Assembly: GCF_030272615.1 (NCBI RefSeq)
Contig: NC_081414.1
Span: forward strand, 779,316,119-779,380,118
DNA: 64,000 nt
Reading direction: 5' to 3'
DNA from: Cryptomeria japonica
Taxonomy: Eukaryota; Streptophyta; Pinopsida; Cupressales; Cupressaceae
Below are positions 10,704 through 20,894 of this stretch, piece by piece. The position numbers were made by a program, and so were the translations under genes. The notes below the pieces were generated by a model, which saw only the letters and a program-made list of their open reading frames with translations, had not been told where the DNA came from and did not search any database. Each line of letters begins with the position of its first letter. The first letter of the stretch is position 1.

Positions 10704-11963
10704 CTATTGGAGGTCGAGAAGAGATGAAACTGGTGCAGAACATAACCTTCCTTTTAGCCCCTCGAATGCTTCTTGTTGAGCACTTGTCCATTTAAACTTT
10801 TCTTGTGTCCCCCCCCTCAATGACTGATTTAGAGGCCAAGACACATGGGAAAATCCCAACACAAATTTGCGATAAAAGTTTGCTAACCTGAGGAAACTTC
10901 GTAACTCTGTGAGATTTCTAGGAGACGGCCAATCCTTAATCACCTGTATCTTCTCTAGTTCAACATGGACACCCTCACTGCTAATAACATATCCTAAGTA
11001 TCTGATACTCTGCATACCAAAGGAGCACTTTTCTTTGTTTGCATAAAGCCCATGTTCTTGTAAGGTTGAGAGAATTTTTTCCACATGTTGCAAATGTTCC
11101 TCCCAAGTTCTGCTGAAGATGAGTATGTCATCCAGATATACCACCACGAAGGAATCAGTGAATGGTCTAAGTATATCATTCATCATTCTCATGAATGTCA
11201 CTGGAGCATTTGTTAGATCGAAAGGCATCACTAGCCATTCAAACAATCCCTCTTTAGATTTGAATGTTGTCTTCCACACATCTACTGGTTCAATTGGTAC
11301 TTGATGGTACCCTGATTTCAAATCAATTTTGGTAAAGAATCGGGCCCCTCTAAGCTAGTCCAAGAGGTCATCTATCCAAGGAAGTGGATACCTATTTTTG
11401 ACTGAAATTTTATTCAAGGCCCTATAGTCAATACAAAGTCTCCAAGTTCCATCCTTTTTCTTTGCTAGAACAATGGGGCTGCCACAAGGTGATGCACTTG
11501 ATCAAATATGTCCCTTCTCAATCAATTCTTGTATTTGCCTCTTAATCTCATTATTATTTAATACTGACCTAAGGTAGACTGGTTCATTAGGTAATGGAGT
11601 TCCTGGTATCAAATCAATAGTATGTCTCACTTGGCAGTGTGTAGGTACCCCAGTTGGTAACTTAAACATATTGTCATATTTCATCAAAATTTGATCCATT
11701 GATTTTTTTTGCAGTGTTGTGGTGTTTGTGATGGTGTGGGAATTATAAACAGATTTCCTTTCTTCTTCAGAACAAATCATCAATAAAATGAATGTTCCCA
11801 TTTTGGCAACTAACCTCTCACATTGCTTGGCACTAATCAAAGAGGTAGTGTATGCAGGGCTTACCTCTAGTATTCGGTATTTCTGCTCACTTAATCTAAT
11901 GGTCATGCTGTGAGGCCTGGACTCATAAACACCATGTCGATGGTACATATATGGTTGTCCCAA
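10704..11963 (-). pseudogene. Gypsy-1 reverse transcriptase
   Basis: The N-terminal part, 11963-11502, includes RHTIDLIPGTPLPNEP and IQELIEKGHI. The core in 11321-10704 has MKSGYHQVPIEP (DLxSGYHQ), EWLVMPFDLTNAP and the intact catalytic box VVYLDDILIFS, then the thumb/connection RYLGYVISSEGV and WPSPRNLTELRSFL. A stop-containing gap (about 11500-11322) separates the two pieces, and this frame differs from that of gag/protease. The catalytic aspartates survive. Confidence 0.95.
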
Positions 11964-12055
11964 AAAAAATCACAAACATCTAAGGGAGCCACATCACAAA
12001 TTACCTCATCTTTAAAAGGCTGTATGGAGTATGAAAGGCGACATTGCTACTGCAC

Positions 12056-12433
12056 CTAGATATCTCTTCCTTGACTAACCCATCCCATTGAATAGGGTTG
12101 CGGGTGGGTTGTTGTTTTCAGATTCAGTCTCTTCACAGTCTCTACTGATATTAGATTCTTTTGACTTTCGCTATCAACAATAAAGTGCAGAGCTTTTCCT
12201 CTGACCCACATTTGTGAATGGAACAATCTCTCCTCATCCTCTCGGGGCAATATCCTTGTAGTAGCTACCGTGGCATATGGATCAGCCTCAATGACTTGTT
12301 CATGATTTCCTTCTGTGCATGTTTCTGCCACCTTAGATTCTGCCTTATTTTCATGCATCTCCATCATTAAGCTTTTGATGGTTCTGCAATCTTTTCTATT
12401 ATGCGAGGGTCTCTTATGGAATTCACACCACAT
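12056..12433 (-). pseudogene. Gypsy-1 zinc-binding motif and protease
   Basis: A 125-residue open piece. Residues 2-16 (WCEFHKRPSHNRKDC) form the CxxH..H..C zinc-like motif at the end of plant gypsy gag. The protease start follows as HFIVDSESQKNLIS, where the active site is normally DSGSxxNLI; Gly has become Glu next to the catalytic Asp, so the protease is probably inactive. Same frame as gag. Confidence 0.85.
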
Positions 12434-12442
12434 ATCGTTTTC

Positions 12443-13258
12443 TTATGTCTTCTTCATACTCCATGTTTTTTTTGTGGGTGAATTGGGAGAGGGTTCCTTA
12501 GAGGTTTGTTTCCATGTAGTTTTGCCACCTTCACTCTTCCATCTATTGTTTGTGAAATTATCTCTCCTTCCTTTCTGTTTGAATTTCTCCTCAATTTTGG
12601 TAGCAAATTTATATGCACTAGGTAAAGTCTCTATGTTCAGGAATTCCATTTCGGTTTGGATGTACCTGTGGAGTCCACTTTGATATTTTAAAACTCGGTG
12701 CTTCTGAAAATCTCTGATGCCAAGCTTTTCTGCTAAGGCATGAAACATATTAGTATATTCCTGAATAGTTTGGTCCTTCTTCTATCGAAGCAATTGCCTC
12801 TGCATATATTTCTGTTCATTTGTGTCAATAGGAAAATATTCTTCCTTTATGTGCTCCATGAATTCTCCCCATGTGGGTTTTTGATCAAAAATAAAAGTGC
12901 TGCCATTTTCTGTTGTCTTGGATGCTAACTTTGCTTCCCACGAATCTTTCAAATGGTTTTCAGCTTTCAAGAGGGTGAAAGTTATCTTCTCTTCATCTAA
13001 AAATTGATTGATAGAGAAATATCTTTCCAGTTTTGAAACCCAATCATCAACAGCATCTGCATCGATCTTTCCTTGGAATGTGGGTATATCGAAATTCACT
13101 TGCACCTTGAATGGTGTATGCCCTATGAATGGTGGGTTTGCTTGTGACCCATGGCTTTCCAGCATTTGCTTGAATTGCTCCATCATTTCTTCACGTTGTT
13201 TTGCTAGTGCATCTTCAACTAATGTTTTAATGTCATCGTCTGTCTGCAACTTAGCCAT
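12443..13258 (-). pseudogene. Gypsy-1 gag
   Basis: The ATG at 13258 starts MAKLQTDDDIKTLVEDALAK, a coiled N-terminus. It is followed by the retrotransposon gag capsid fold: DIPTFQGKIDADAVDDWVSK, LERYF, LKDSWEAKLASK and WGEFMEHIKEEYFP. A stop at about 12780 separates it from 12748-12443, which ends in a basic nucleocapsid-like stretch. All pieces share the protease frame. Gag forms the particle core. Confidence 0.9.
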
Positions 13259-13365
13259 CTGCGATCATGTGCATCTCAAAGGAAGGTAGTCTGAAGGATT
13301 CCTTGTTTCCAAGCCCAATATTTGATATGTTGATCATGTGTGATATGACATACAGGAATGAACTT

Positions 13366-13377
13366 TCTCTAATACCA
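13366..13377 (-). other. Primer binding site of Gypsy-1 (initiator Met tRNA)
   Basis: The minus strand reads TGGTATTAGAGA, one base inside the 5' LTR. It is the usual TGGTATCAGAG with one transition. It fixes the inner LTR edge at 13379. Confidence 0.88.
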
Positions 13378-13378
13378 C

Positions 13379-13868
13379 TGATCTGAATTATGGATTCAGA
13401 TGACAACACCTGAGTGAGAACCTGTGGTATTGTAAATTCTGTTTACAAGAACCAGAAATCACAGAATTGAAGCAAGCCAAAAAGTAATCTATTTCATTCG
13501 AAAATCCAACATATAGAAGTTTATGGGATTCCAAGGATCACAGAGACCTCTTGAGAATCGAAGCTCAATAGTCACATTTTTTTATTACATAATAAAATCT
13601 AAAAACTATGAAATTTTCAAAAAACTATATGAAAATTTATCCTAACTTCAACTAGTCATAACTTTCTGCTCGAGACTCAAAACTACGAGTTGTTGATCTC
13701 ATTGGAAAGGTCTCCAAGAGATGTAGACTCAAATTTGAAAGAGGATAGCTTTTAGCTATGTCACTTTCAAGGGCTAAAAATGCCCTTAAGACCTTCAAAA
13801 TTGCAAAATACTAACATATAGATAAACTAAACTAAAAAAAATATATAATTAAAAAATTCTTCTAATCA
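13379..13868 (-). repeat. 5' LTR of Gypsy-1
   Basis: 490 bp, starting TGATTAGAAG and ending AATTCAGATCA on the minus strand. It aligns along its whole length with 8329-8816 and is followed directly by the GATAA duplication. Confidence 0.95.
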
Positions 13869-14043
13869 GATAAGTACTATCTTTTTGGTTGTAATCTCCT
13901 TATTTATGGGTGATGGTTATGCCTATGTATCTTGTATTCTCATAGGGTAAATGCGATATTATATCTTTAACATCAATCCTGATATTGTCAACACCAGTAC
14001 TGAAAGAACTAAAATAAAGAGAAAACAGTTAATGCATATCTTT

Positions 14044-14308
14044 TGTTGGAAATGTGAAGTGTAACAGTAATCATTCAGATTTTTTCAATTCTTGGTTTCA
14101 TAGTTGAATATGATTTTATAAATGATTGTGTGCGGTCCATGTATGATGTACTATTGAACAACGATTTATGAAGAGTTTTTCCCGTTTGAGAGTGGACATA
14201 GACTTTATGGTGAGCCACTATAAATTTGTGTCTCCTGTCTTTGTTGTGTTATTTTTCTTTCCACTATTTTGTGTTGATTATATGTTTTCTCTCTTGTTTA
14301 AATTAGCA
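14044..14308 (+). repeat. 5' LTR of the gene-capture element
   Basis: 265 bp. The second half (from about 14095) aligns well with 16345-16566: the blocks GTCCATGTATGATGTA, GAGTGGACATAGACTTTATG and CACTATAAATTTGTGT recur in order. The last of these, CACTATAAATTTGTGT, is a plausible TATA element at about 14216-14231. Confidence 0.88.
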
Positions 14309-14310
14309 AT

Positions 14311-14322
14311 TGGTATTAGAGT
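14311..14322 (+). other. Primer binding site of the gene-capture element
   Basis: TGGTATTAGAGT sits two bases after the left LTR and is complementary to the 3' end of initiator Met tRNA with one mismatch. This is strong evidence that the repeats are true LTRs. Confidence 0.87.
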
Positions 14323-14439
14323 CGTGGTTGGTTTGAATGAAGATGGAAGAAAAAGAAGAAGGTGAAATTTGAGAGTTCGATAACAATTTTATGTTCCATG
14401 TTTCTAAGTACTTCAAGTATTTTTTAATGAGGTATAACT

Positions 14440-15158
14440 AATTTTGTAGTTTTGGATGATGAAGCTGATTCATGCATCAGAAAATTTCTTGGCAATTTAA
14501 ATTTGACAAAAAGTGATGTCGTGCAAGTGAAGGCTAAAACGAAATGTCATGTACTTTGGTGGGATTGCTGGAAAAATGAGAAGGATTTGATTGAAGAAGA
14601 GGGCGCTGAAGTGAGTGAAGATGAGCTTGTGAAAAATGTGAATGAGGTATATGATGCTGAGAACAACCAAATCGCGAGTTTGAAGGAGGAGAATCTATGG
14701 CTCACAGAGAAACTATTTTCTATGGAACAATAAATGAAGGATTTGCGTTATTGTATGATGAATTTGGAAAGTGATAGATGAGATGTCGAACTAGTGGAAT
14801 GTGATGCAATTACGTCTGAAGAATATATGTATGGGGAAAACAATAACTTTAAAGGTTATGAGAGCCCTATTCCCATGAATAATGAAGATGCCCTATTGAA
14901 GAAGCAAATTCTTATTTGGGAGAGGCACATCGAAAAGGAAGAGGTATAACCATAGGAGAGTGTTTTTGTTAGTGAAGACAAGGAAGAAGAGTCATCTAAT
15001 TTTGACAGCCAGGACATGGTTATGGTGTTCAATGAAGTCACCACCAAGTCCATTGTAGATTGGGAGAAGAAGAAGCTGTCTGAGAGCTTATGTCTATGTC
15101 AAACGCCGTACTAGAGAAGGAATGGTAGGAGCAGGAGCATGTCAGTGCACTAGACCTC
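14440..15158 (+). pseudogene. Acidic coiled-coil reading frame inside the capture element (unrecognised)
   Basis: The longest open run is 14452-14733 (93 codons, no ATG at its start), with stops after it and more readable sequence in the same frame to about 14950. It includes WWDCWKNEKDLIEEEGAEVS and ENNQIASLKEENLWLTEKLF, a heptad-like acidic helix. I do not recognise the family. It could be a remnant of gag, since some plant gags are mostly coiled coil, or a third captured host fragment; no zinc knuckle is seen. Confidence 0.4.
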
Positions 15159-15395
15159 ATGAGTAGAGTTGCGGTGGAGTTTGAGGTCGTACAATTCAAG
15201 CTACGAATGGATTCTTGCCATACCAGACTATATCTATTTCACCTTGACTTGCCTATGAATGGAAAGGTTGATAGGAAATCCTGCAATGATTTTGATGTTT
15301 TGGTGTATCCCACGGTGGAGACAATATTTGAGGTGAACCTCAATTTCTTGGGAAAGTTGTATTGTTTTGAACTAGACAAGGATCCTATTCCATGA
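15159..15395 (+). pseudogene. Unassigned frame upstream of the ClpX fragment
   Basis: 78 codons ending in two consecutive stops, in the same frame as the ClpX and arginine decarboxylase pieces further on. It contains SCHTRLYLFHLDLPMNGK, which faintly resembles the cysteine-containing segment upstream of the AAA+ core in plant organellar ClpX. The match is too weak to rely on. It may mark how far the ClpX-derived sequence extends upstream. Confidence 0.35.
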
Positions 15396-15458
15396 TAACC
15401 TGTTGGTAGTAAAGTTGGTGATCATGTTGCATCATTTGAGTCATGGGGTCCTTGCACC

Positions 15459-15692
15459 CATAAACACATTATCAATGAAGGTGGAAGTACTAGTGGGGCA
15501 GGCGGAGGAAGTGCGGGAAAGGAAAGTTGGGTTGGAACAACATTTGGCAAGATTGTGCCTACTGCTAGAGAGATTTGTGAGGTTCTTGACAAGTTTATTA
15601 TTGGCCAAGAGCATGTGGAAAAGGTGCTAATAGTTGTAGTACATAATCAATACAAATAGATATATTATGAGTTAATAAAGATAGAGAGTTTT
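15459..15692 (+). pseudogene. Captured ClpX fragment (AAA+ unfoldase subunit of Clp protease)
   Basis: A glycine/serine-rich stretch ([13 protein letters not shown]) leads into [20 protein letters not shown] and [14 protein letters not shown], then a stop, then IYYEL. Plant mitochondrial ClpX has a Gly-rich linker followed by PTPKEIC..LDKFVIGQ..AKKVL.VAVYNHYKRIYH at the same place, so this is the start of the AAA+ module. Walker A and everything beyond are missing. The Arg codon of YKR has become TAG. ClpX unfolds substrates for ClpP in organelles; this fragment cannot. Its frame continues straight into the arginine decarboxylase piece. Confidence 0.85.
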
Positions 15693-15905
15693 GTGGAACC
15701 ATATTATCTAGGAATGTTTTTGGGTGGGGCATATCTAGAGGCCTTGGGTGGTCTACACAATCTGTTTAATACTTTGAATGTGGTTTACATGGTTCAGAAT
15801 AGTGAACCCCATTGCTTCACCATTACTAGATCTCTGCTAGATCAGACTATGGCTAGCATTCTGGCTTTGATGATGAACAAGCCTATTTTGTATGCAAAAT
15901 ATGGA
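15693..15905 (+). pseudogene. Captured arginine decarboxylase fragment
   Basis: Begins [20 protein letters not shown] and continues NLF, then VVYMVQNSEPHCFTITRSLL. This matches the C-terminal block of plant arginine decarboxylase ([42 protein letters not shown]), the pyridoxal-phosphate enzyme that starts putrescine synthesis. About 70 residues are recognisable, and similarity fades by about 15905 although the frame stays open to 16067. It lacks the rest of the barrel, so it has no activity. The join to ClpX lies near 15690 in one reading frame. Confidence 0.87.
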
Positions 15906-16282
15906 AGTGAAAAATATAGGTTGGGCTATTATGTTATGCACATCAAATTTCCCAACTTCGAGTACACTATAGAGAGATGTGTAAATTTTTCTTCACATCT
16001 ACTTGACGAGTTGGAGATCCCTATAGAGAATTTATTAAACGATTCAATTCTAGATGAAGGGTTCATTTAGACAAAAAGATTGGTGTTTCTAATTATTGAA
16101 TAATGGGTAAGTTTATTTCTATATTAGGAGAAGTTGTCTTTGATTCCAATTTGATTGGAGAAGGCTTATCCAAAGTGTATGTGAATAGAAATTCAGGAAG
16201 TTAAAATCTTGTAGGCTGGTTGCAACATGAGATTTGAAGTGGAAGCATGGATCTCAAAGTGCATGGTTGTGTTGATAGGCCT
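15906..16282 (+). other. Tail of the capture element interior
   Basis: The decarboxylase frame runs on to a stop at 16068-16070 with residues I do not recognise (HIKFPNFEYTIERCV), possibly a further captured piece. After that I see no coding signal before the polypurine tract. Confidence 0.45.
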
Positions 16283-16294
16283 TCAAGGGGAGAT
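16283..16294 (+). other. Polypurine tract of the capture element
   Basis: TCAAGGGGAGAT lies directly before the right LTR, the position and composition expected for plus-strand priming. Confidence 0.8.
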
Positions 16295-16566
16295 TTTTTT
16301 GAATGTGAAGCCCAATTGTCACATGACAATTCACCTTCTCCCAACTCTTAGTTTCATAGTAGAAAATAATTGTAAATCTGATTGTGTGTAGTCCATGTAT
16401 GATGTAGTGTTGGGCAATAATTTACGAAGATTTTTCATTGCCTAAGAGTGGACGTAGCCTTTATGGTGAACCACTATAAATTTGTGTCGCATGTCTTTGT
16501 TGTGTTATTTTTATTTCTAATATTTTATGTTGATTATATGATTTTCTCTTCTCATTTAAATTAACA
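16295..16566 (+). repeat. 3' LTR of the gene-capture element
   Basis: 272 bp. The first 16 bases are TTTTTTGAATGTGAAG against TGTTGGAAATGTGAAG in the other copy, so the TG start is mutated. It ends TTAACA, followed by the TCTTT duplication. It is clearly more diverged from its partner than in the other elements here, so this is an old insertion. Confidence 0.87.
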
Positions 16567-16571
16567 TCTTT

Positions 16572-16952
16572 GATATCTCAAGCCATCATCCTATCTAATT
16601 GGGGGCTGGGGAATCACACCACTACATCAACTTTCTTTGCTCAATAGCAAAAATTTATGAGGGCATGGAAAGTGAGAGTTTTAAGACATTCGTAAGTGAG
16701 CACTATGGTAGAGCACCTATGGATGGGACCCCTATAACTGCCAAGCAATCTTCTCACATAGAAACCAAGGTAAAGATAAACAATATTAATAATACATTCT
16801 TTCTTATATGCTTTCAAGAAGTAAGCTTTTAAATTTAAATATAAAGTAATATGGTAATGGCAACCAGGGATTCGCTCAGGATGCTCAGCATGCAAACTTC
16901 AAAGCGAGTATGCATAACTAGCACCACACTCCAAATAGTCATAGTGGTTTAG
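16572..16952 (+). other. Spacer with one exon-like open frame
   Basis: A frame from 16599 (77 codons) includes FKTFVSEHYGRAPMDGTPIT and then AAG followed by GTAAAG, which could be an exon end with a splice donor. I do not recognise the protein, and there is no matching downstream exon in view. It could be a gene remnant interrupted long ago. Confidence 0.25.
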
Positions 16953-17460
16953 GTATGTATGTATGTATGTATGTATATGTATGCATATATACATACATAC
17001 ATATATGTACATACATGTATATAAATACACATGCACATACACACACACATACATACATAGATAATACATACATGTATGTATGTGTGTGTGTGTATGTATG
17101 TATATATGTATGTATGTATGTATGTATGTGTGTGTGTGTGTGTATGTATGCATATATGTATATATGTATATGTATATGTATATACATATGCATATATATA
17201 TACATATGTATATATATTTAGATATATATATATATGTATATATGTATACATATATACATATTTATATATATATATATATATGTATACATATATATATACA
17301 TATATATTTATATGTACACATATATATGCATGTGTATATATACATATATACACATATTTGTATATATATATATATATATATATATGTTTTAATATATATA
17401 GAGATGTATATATACATATATATAAGTATATATATGTTTTTATACATCTCTATATATATT

Positions 17461-17534
<74 letters not shown>
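16953..17534. repeat. Compound microsatellite (GTAT/ATAC, TA, CA and TG runs)
   Basis: About 580 bp of alternating purine-pyrimidine DNA: (GTAT)n at 16953-16980, mixed ATAC/GTGT tracts, long TA-rich tracts at about 17155-17440, a (CA)n run at about 17463-17493 and a (TG)n run to 17536. It contains a perfect 26-bp inverted repeat at 17385-17410 and 17441-17466. Long open frames here on both strands are low-complexity artefacts. Confidence 0.95.
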
Positions 17535-17538
<4 letters not shown>

Positions 17539-18525
17539 CCCACAATAGTGGGTTACACTTTTTGCCAACTTTGACACTGCAATATTCATTTTCAAAAAAA
17601 ACTTTAGATTCAGACACCTATTACTTCTAAATCAGAAGGAATTTGTAGATTATGTAAACTATTGATTTGTGTAATTTTGTATGTAGATTATAAAAATATA
17701 TTTTTGATAATTTTTAGAATAAATTTACTTCCATTTTTCTATCTTCCTCAAAAACTAGTTGTTTTTCAAAAAAAAAAACTTTTTAAAAGAGTGATACTCA
17801 CTTTTTATAGCATAACTTCTTTTCTATAATAGATATGAATGTGATTCTATCTAATTTGGTTTTTTAACATCCATATCTAGTGTTTTAAATTGGTTTTGTA
17901 ACATTATCTTCAATATTTCATACTTTATTAAGATTTGAAGTTGAGTTAACTATAATTTTTTTTTAAGTCCATTTGATATTACATAACTTGTTGTATATGT
18001 AATGAAAATCAATTTATTTTTTTTTGTTGGAAAGAGGACTTCAATACTTAGTGTGTAAATATTTTTCAAAATTTTTTGGGTGACATTTAATATTTTTCCA
18101 TAAGCATTGAACAAAGAAGTTCATGTTTGGTGAAAACCCTACATTCTTAAGAAATAAAATAGAAATATATTAATGAAATAAAATATATTAAAAATTATAC
18201 TATTTGGAAATATTATAATATGGGATAAATACTTTAAAAAAACAAAAATTCTAAATGAATTAATTTGACCCCCTAAAGCTAATGTAAAACTGGTTTTTTA
18301 TCAGCATTTGATAGATGTAAAGGAGATTCCATTGCAATTATAATTTAGAAGTAGAGAGGTTCTATCCAAGAAATTTTGATCTAAGAGCCTTTGATCTAAC
18401 TCTCTTCAATTAATAACTTCAAATAAGACCTCTTAGAGCTTAAATCATTATATTTTCTAAAAAGTGTATAATTGTAGCAAAAATTAGGATGTACGAAAAA
18501 GTGGGAACCAACATTGTGAGTTCAT
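17535..18525. mobile_element. Terminal-inverted-repeat element, copy 1 (non-autonomous DNA transposon)
   Basis: About 990 bp between GAACCCACAATAGTGGG at the left and an inverted partner ending ACATTGTGAGTTC at the right. The reverse complement of its interior (for example AACATGAACTTCTTTGTTC near 18120) aligns over several hundred bases with copy 2 at 59511-60573, so it is a repeated mobile unit. It has no coding potential. TG microsatellite flanks both ends, so a target duplication cannot be read. The superfamily is not identified. Confidence 0.75.
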
Positions 18526-18529
18526 ATAA

Positions 18530-18531
<2 letters not shown>

Positions 18532-18573
<42 letters not shown>

Positions 18574-18592
18574 ACACACGTGTGCGCGCACG
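18532..18592. repeat. (TG)n / (CA)n microsatellite
   Basis: A TG run of about 37 bases is followed by TACACACACGTGTGCGCGCACGC, alternating purine and pyrimidine throughout. It sits six bases beyond the right end of the inverted-repeat element, as if that element had landed in a TG tract. Confidence 0.9.
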
Positions 18593-20894
18593 CATTAGAA
18601 ATACCAACATTAATAAGTGTATTATCTCATTTGGTGAAAATACTCTCATTTGTAGCATGTGGGTTTGTACAATAGTATTAGTACTTACCAATTAGTTCAA
18701 CAATTTAATCATACTCCTGTCATAAATAAAAATGTTCTGATATTATTACCATTCAGTTTAATTGATATGTATTAAGTAACACAAAATTTTGTAATTACAA
18801 TAAAGGTAATATTAAGAATAGCAAAATTATCCTTAGATGTAAAATTGAAATATATTGACCTTAGTTTTTAAAAATATTATTATTTTTAATAGTTATCATA
18901 AATTAGTAGGTCAAAAATATATTCTTATGACTGTCACTTTTATTAGGGATAATTTTCTTAGATTAAAAAATAATAATGGAAAAAAATGAGAAATTATAGT
19001 ACAATGAATATATGATTTGAGCATATCAAGATTAAAAAATATTTTAGAGGAACCCCTTTAACTTTAGGCTTATTTGTATTATTTCGAGGGGGTAAGTAAT
19101 TTAATGAGTTCATAATAATCATATGTATAAAATAGGTTGTTAACACATTTCTCATAAATTAGAAGAAATATTAATCTAGGAAATGCATATTTTGAATATA
19201 CATGTTAAAAGTAATCAAATTACGATGCATAAATATTATAAAAAGCTTAAAGCTTGATAATTTCATATACCTACATAGCCCCTATTAATGAGTAAGTAAG
19301 GCGATTGTTTAGTTTGATAACATTCACTAGGGTAATGAAGTATATAAGTTATTTTTCCACCTTCCCAATTGGACAGTAGATATAAACAACTCAATTAAAT
19401 TGTTGAGTGTAGAGTAGTAATTTTTCCCATCTTTGGCTATTGATCTTACCTTGTCGATATTGACATTGATACATTTGTGGATATCTAAATAGACCACAAA
19501 CAAAAAGTTGGCTTTTATTAATTAGTGGATTAAGTAATTGATATTATGAAGTGCGTGTGAATTAAATAGGCTGAATGATAAACAATTGATAACTTTCAAG
19601 AAAAATAATGAAATATAGAATATAGAACCAACACAGTAGCTCAAATCCAAAAAGAGGACATAGAAAGGAATTTGCAGCTATAAACTAAGCCTAAAATTAT
19701 CAAAATAATTGAAGGGTTCCCTACTCTTAGGGTGTCATTGTTAATAGAAAGTTCTCATTTCATGATCAGAGGGTTTTGTAGGTATGTCTCCTTGCGATTG
19801 AACCAAAAAGTGTTAGATATGGTTGGAGGGTGCCCTAGTAAAAATTATTTTACCTATTTTAAAATCTACGATCATTTGTCACTATCTTCTCTACACACTT
19901 GCACCACTCTCTACAATTAAATCTAAACTTGCACACACAAAATGAGAAAAAATGGTTGCATTGTAGAGGTGCTTACCTAATTAAAACCTCATGTTGATGT
20001 TTCCACCTTCAAAATAGCTATGATTAATAAGGACAAAGAATTAATAATAATTTAAATTTTGAATTGAAATGATTATACCTTAGAATTTGAAATGGTTGTG
20101 AGAAATCTCTTTAGATAATTCCTTCAAGTATTGATGCAATATCATGATGAAAAAATATAATCAAGATGCAATCATACTTGAATGTAGGTTGCTGTAGCTT
20201 GATACTCAATATGTTGAGTAGCCTAATCCAATTTTGTTTCTTAATAATGCTTGATCAATTTTATTTGTAAGTTATATCTTTTGAATGATAAAAGATTGCT
20301 TTAAATAGGGTTTATATGATATATTTAGGCTGACAACCAATGGTCAAATGAAAATATTAGGATTGAATCACAAATGATGGAGGTCAACAATCACACACAT
20401 TTGAATTTAGATCCCTCTTAGAAGCACTATGGCACTAGGAGATGAAGTATTGAGATCTAGAGCATAGGTCCTAGTCTCAAAATTAGCATATGATGACAAT
20501 TGAGTTGTGGGTGAAATAATTAAATTATGGAGTAGTATAAGACACAAATAGGCTTAAAACGATCTAGGAGAAAGTACACTATGTTACATATTTATTGATA
20601 AATTTTAGGATGTAATATTGTAAGAGTGTTTTTTCACAGTTACTCCATGATTGAAGTTGACTAAGGATATATATGTAAAGTGGGGACGTTGATCCTACCT
20701 TATACACATAGCTTGTTTATGGCCTTTTGTACTTGAATCACACTTTAGTATATATTTCTTTTGGAGTAGGTGGTGGTTACAATATTTTTGATTTCTCATA
20801 AGGTTCCACATTATATGGTAGAAAAAATAATACTAAGATACATACAAGGTACTTTGACTTTGGGTGTTATAATTTTGGGGACCTAATATTTGTA
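18593..20894. other. AT-rich spacer
   Basis: I find no gene, RNA or repeat that I can support. The only frame over 60 codons (19732-19920, plus) shows no motif. Composition is AT-rich with many short homopolymers, typical of decayed intergenic DNA. Confidence 0.6.

Larger units (their letters stand above)
8329..13868 (-). mobile_element. Ty3/gypsy retrotransposon Gypsy-1, full length, decayed
   Basis: Two LTRs of about 489 bp flank gag, protease, RT, RNase H and integrase, all on the minus strand. Integrase after RNase H defines Ty3/gypsy. The five-base target duplication GATAA is intact at 8324-8328 and 13869-13873, so this is a single undisturbed insertion. The LTRs differ at about 13 of the first 240 positions (near 94-95% identity), older than Copia-1. 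The coding frame shifts between protease and RT and again between RNase H and integrase, and several stops occur. A chromodomain-like tail after integrase suggests the chromovirus branch. Confidence 0.96.
14044..16566 (+). mobile_element. Non-autonomous LTR retrotransposon carrying host gene fragments
   Basis: A 2.5-kb plus-strand element. Diverged direct repeats at 14044-14308 and 16295-16566 start TGTTGGAAATGTGAAG or its mutated form and end TTAGCA/TTAACA. The target duplication TCTTT is present at 14039-14043 and 16567-16571. A met-tRNA primer site follows the left LTR and an AAGGGGAGAT tract precedes the right one. The 2-kb interior has no recognisable gag, protease, RT or integrase. It contains an acidic coiled-coil frame, a ClpX fragment and an arginine decarboxylase fragment, all in the element's sense direction. 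Mobilisation must have used proteins of another element. Confidence 0.9.

Noticed and set aside
16899-17574. Several overlapping open frames of 84-164 codons on both strands rich in Tyr, Ile, Thr and His
   Set aside because: They are translations of the compound TA/TG/CA microsatellite; the codon pattern is periodic and symmetric on both strands.
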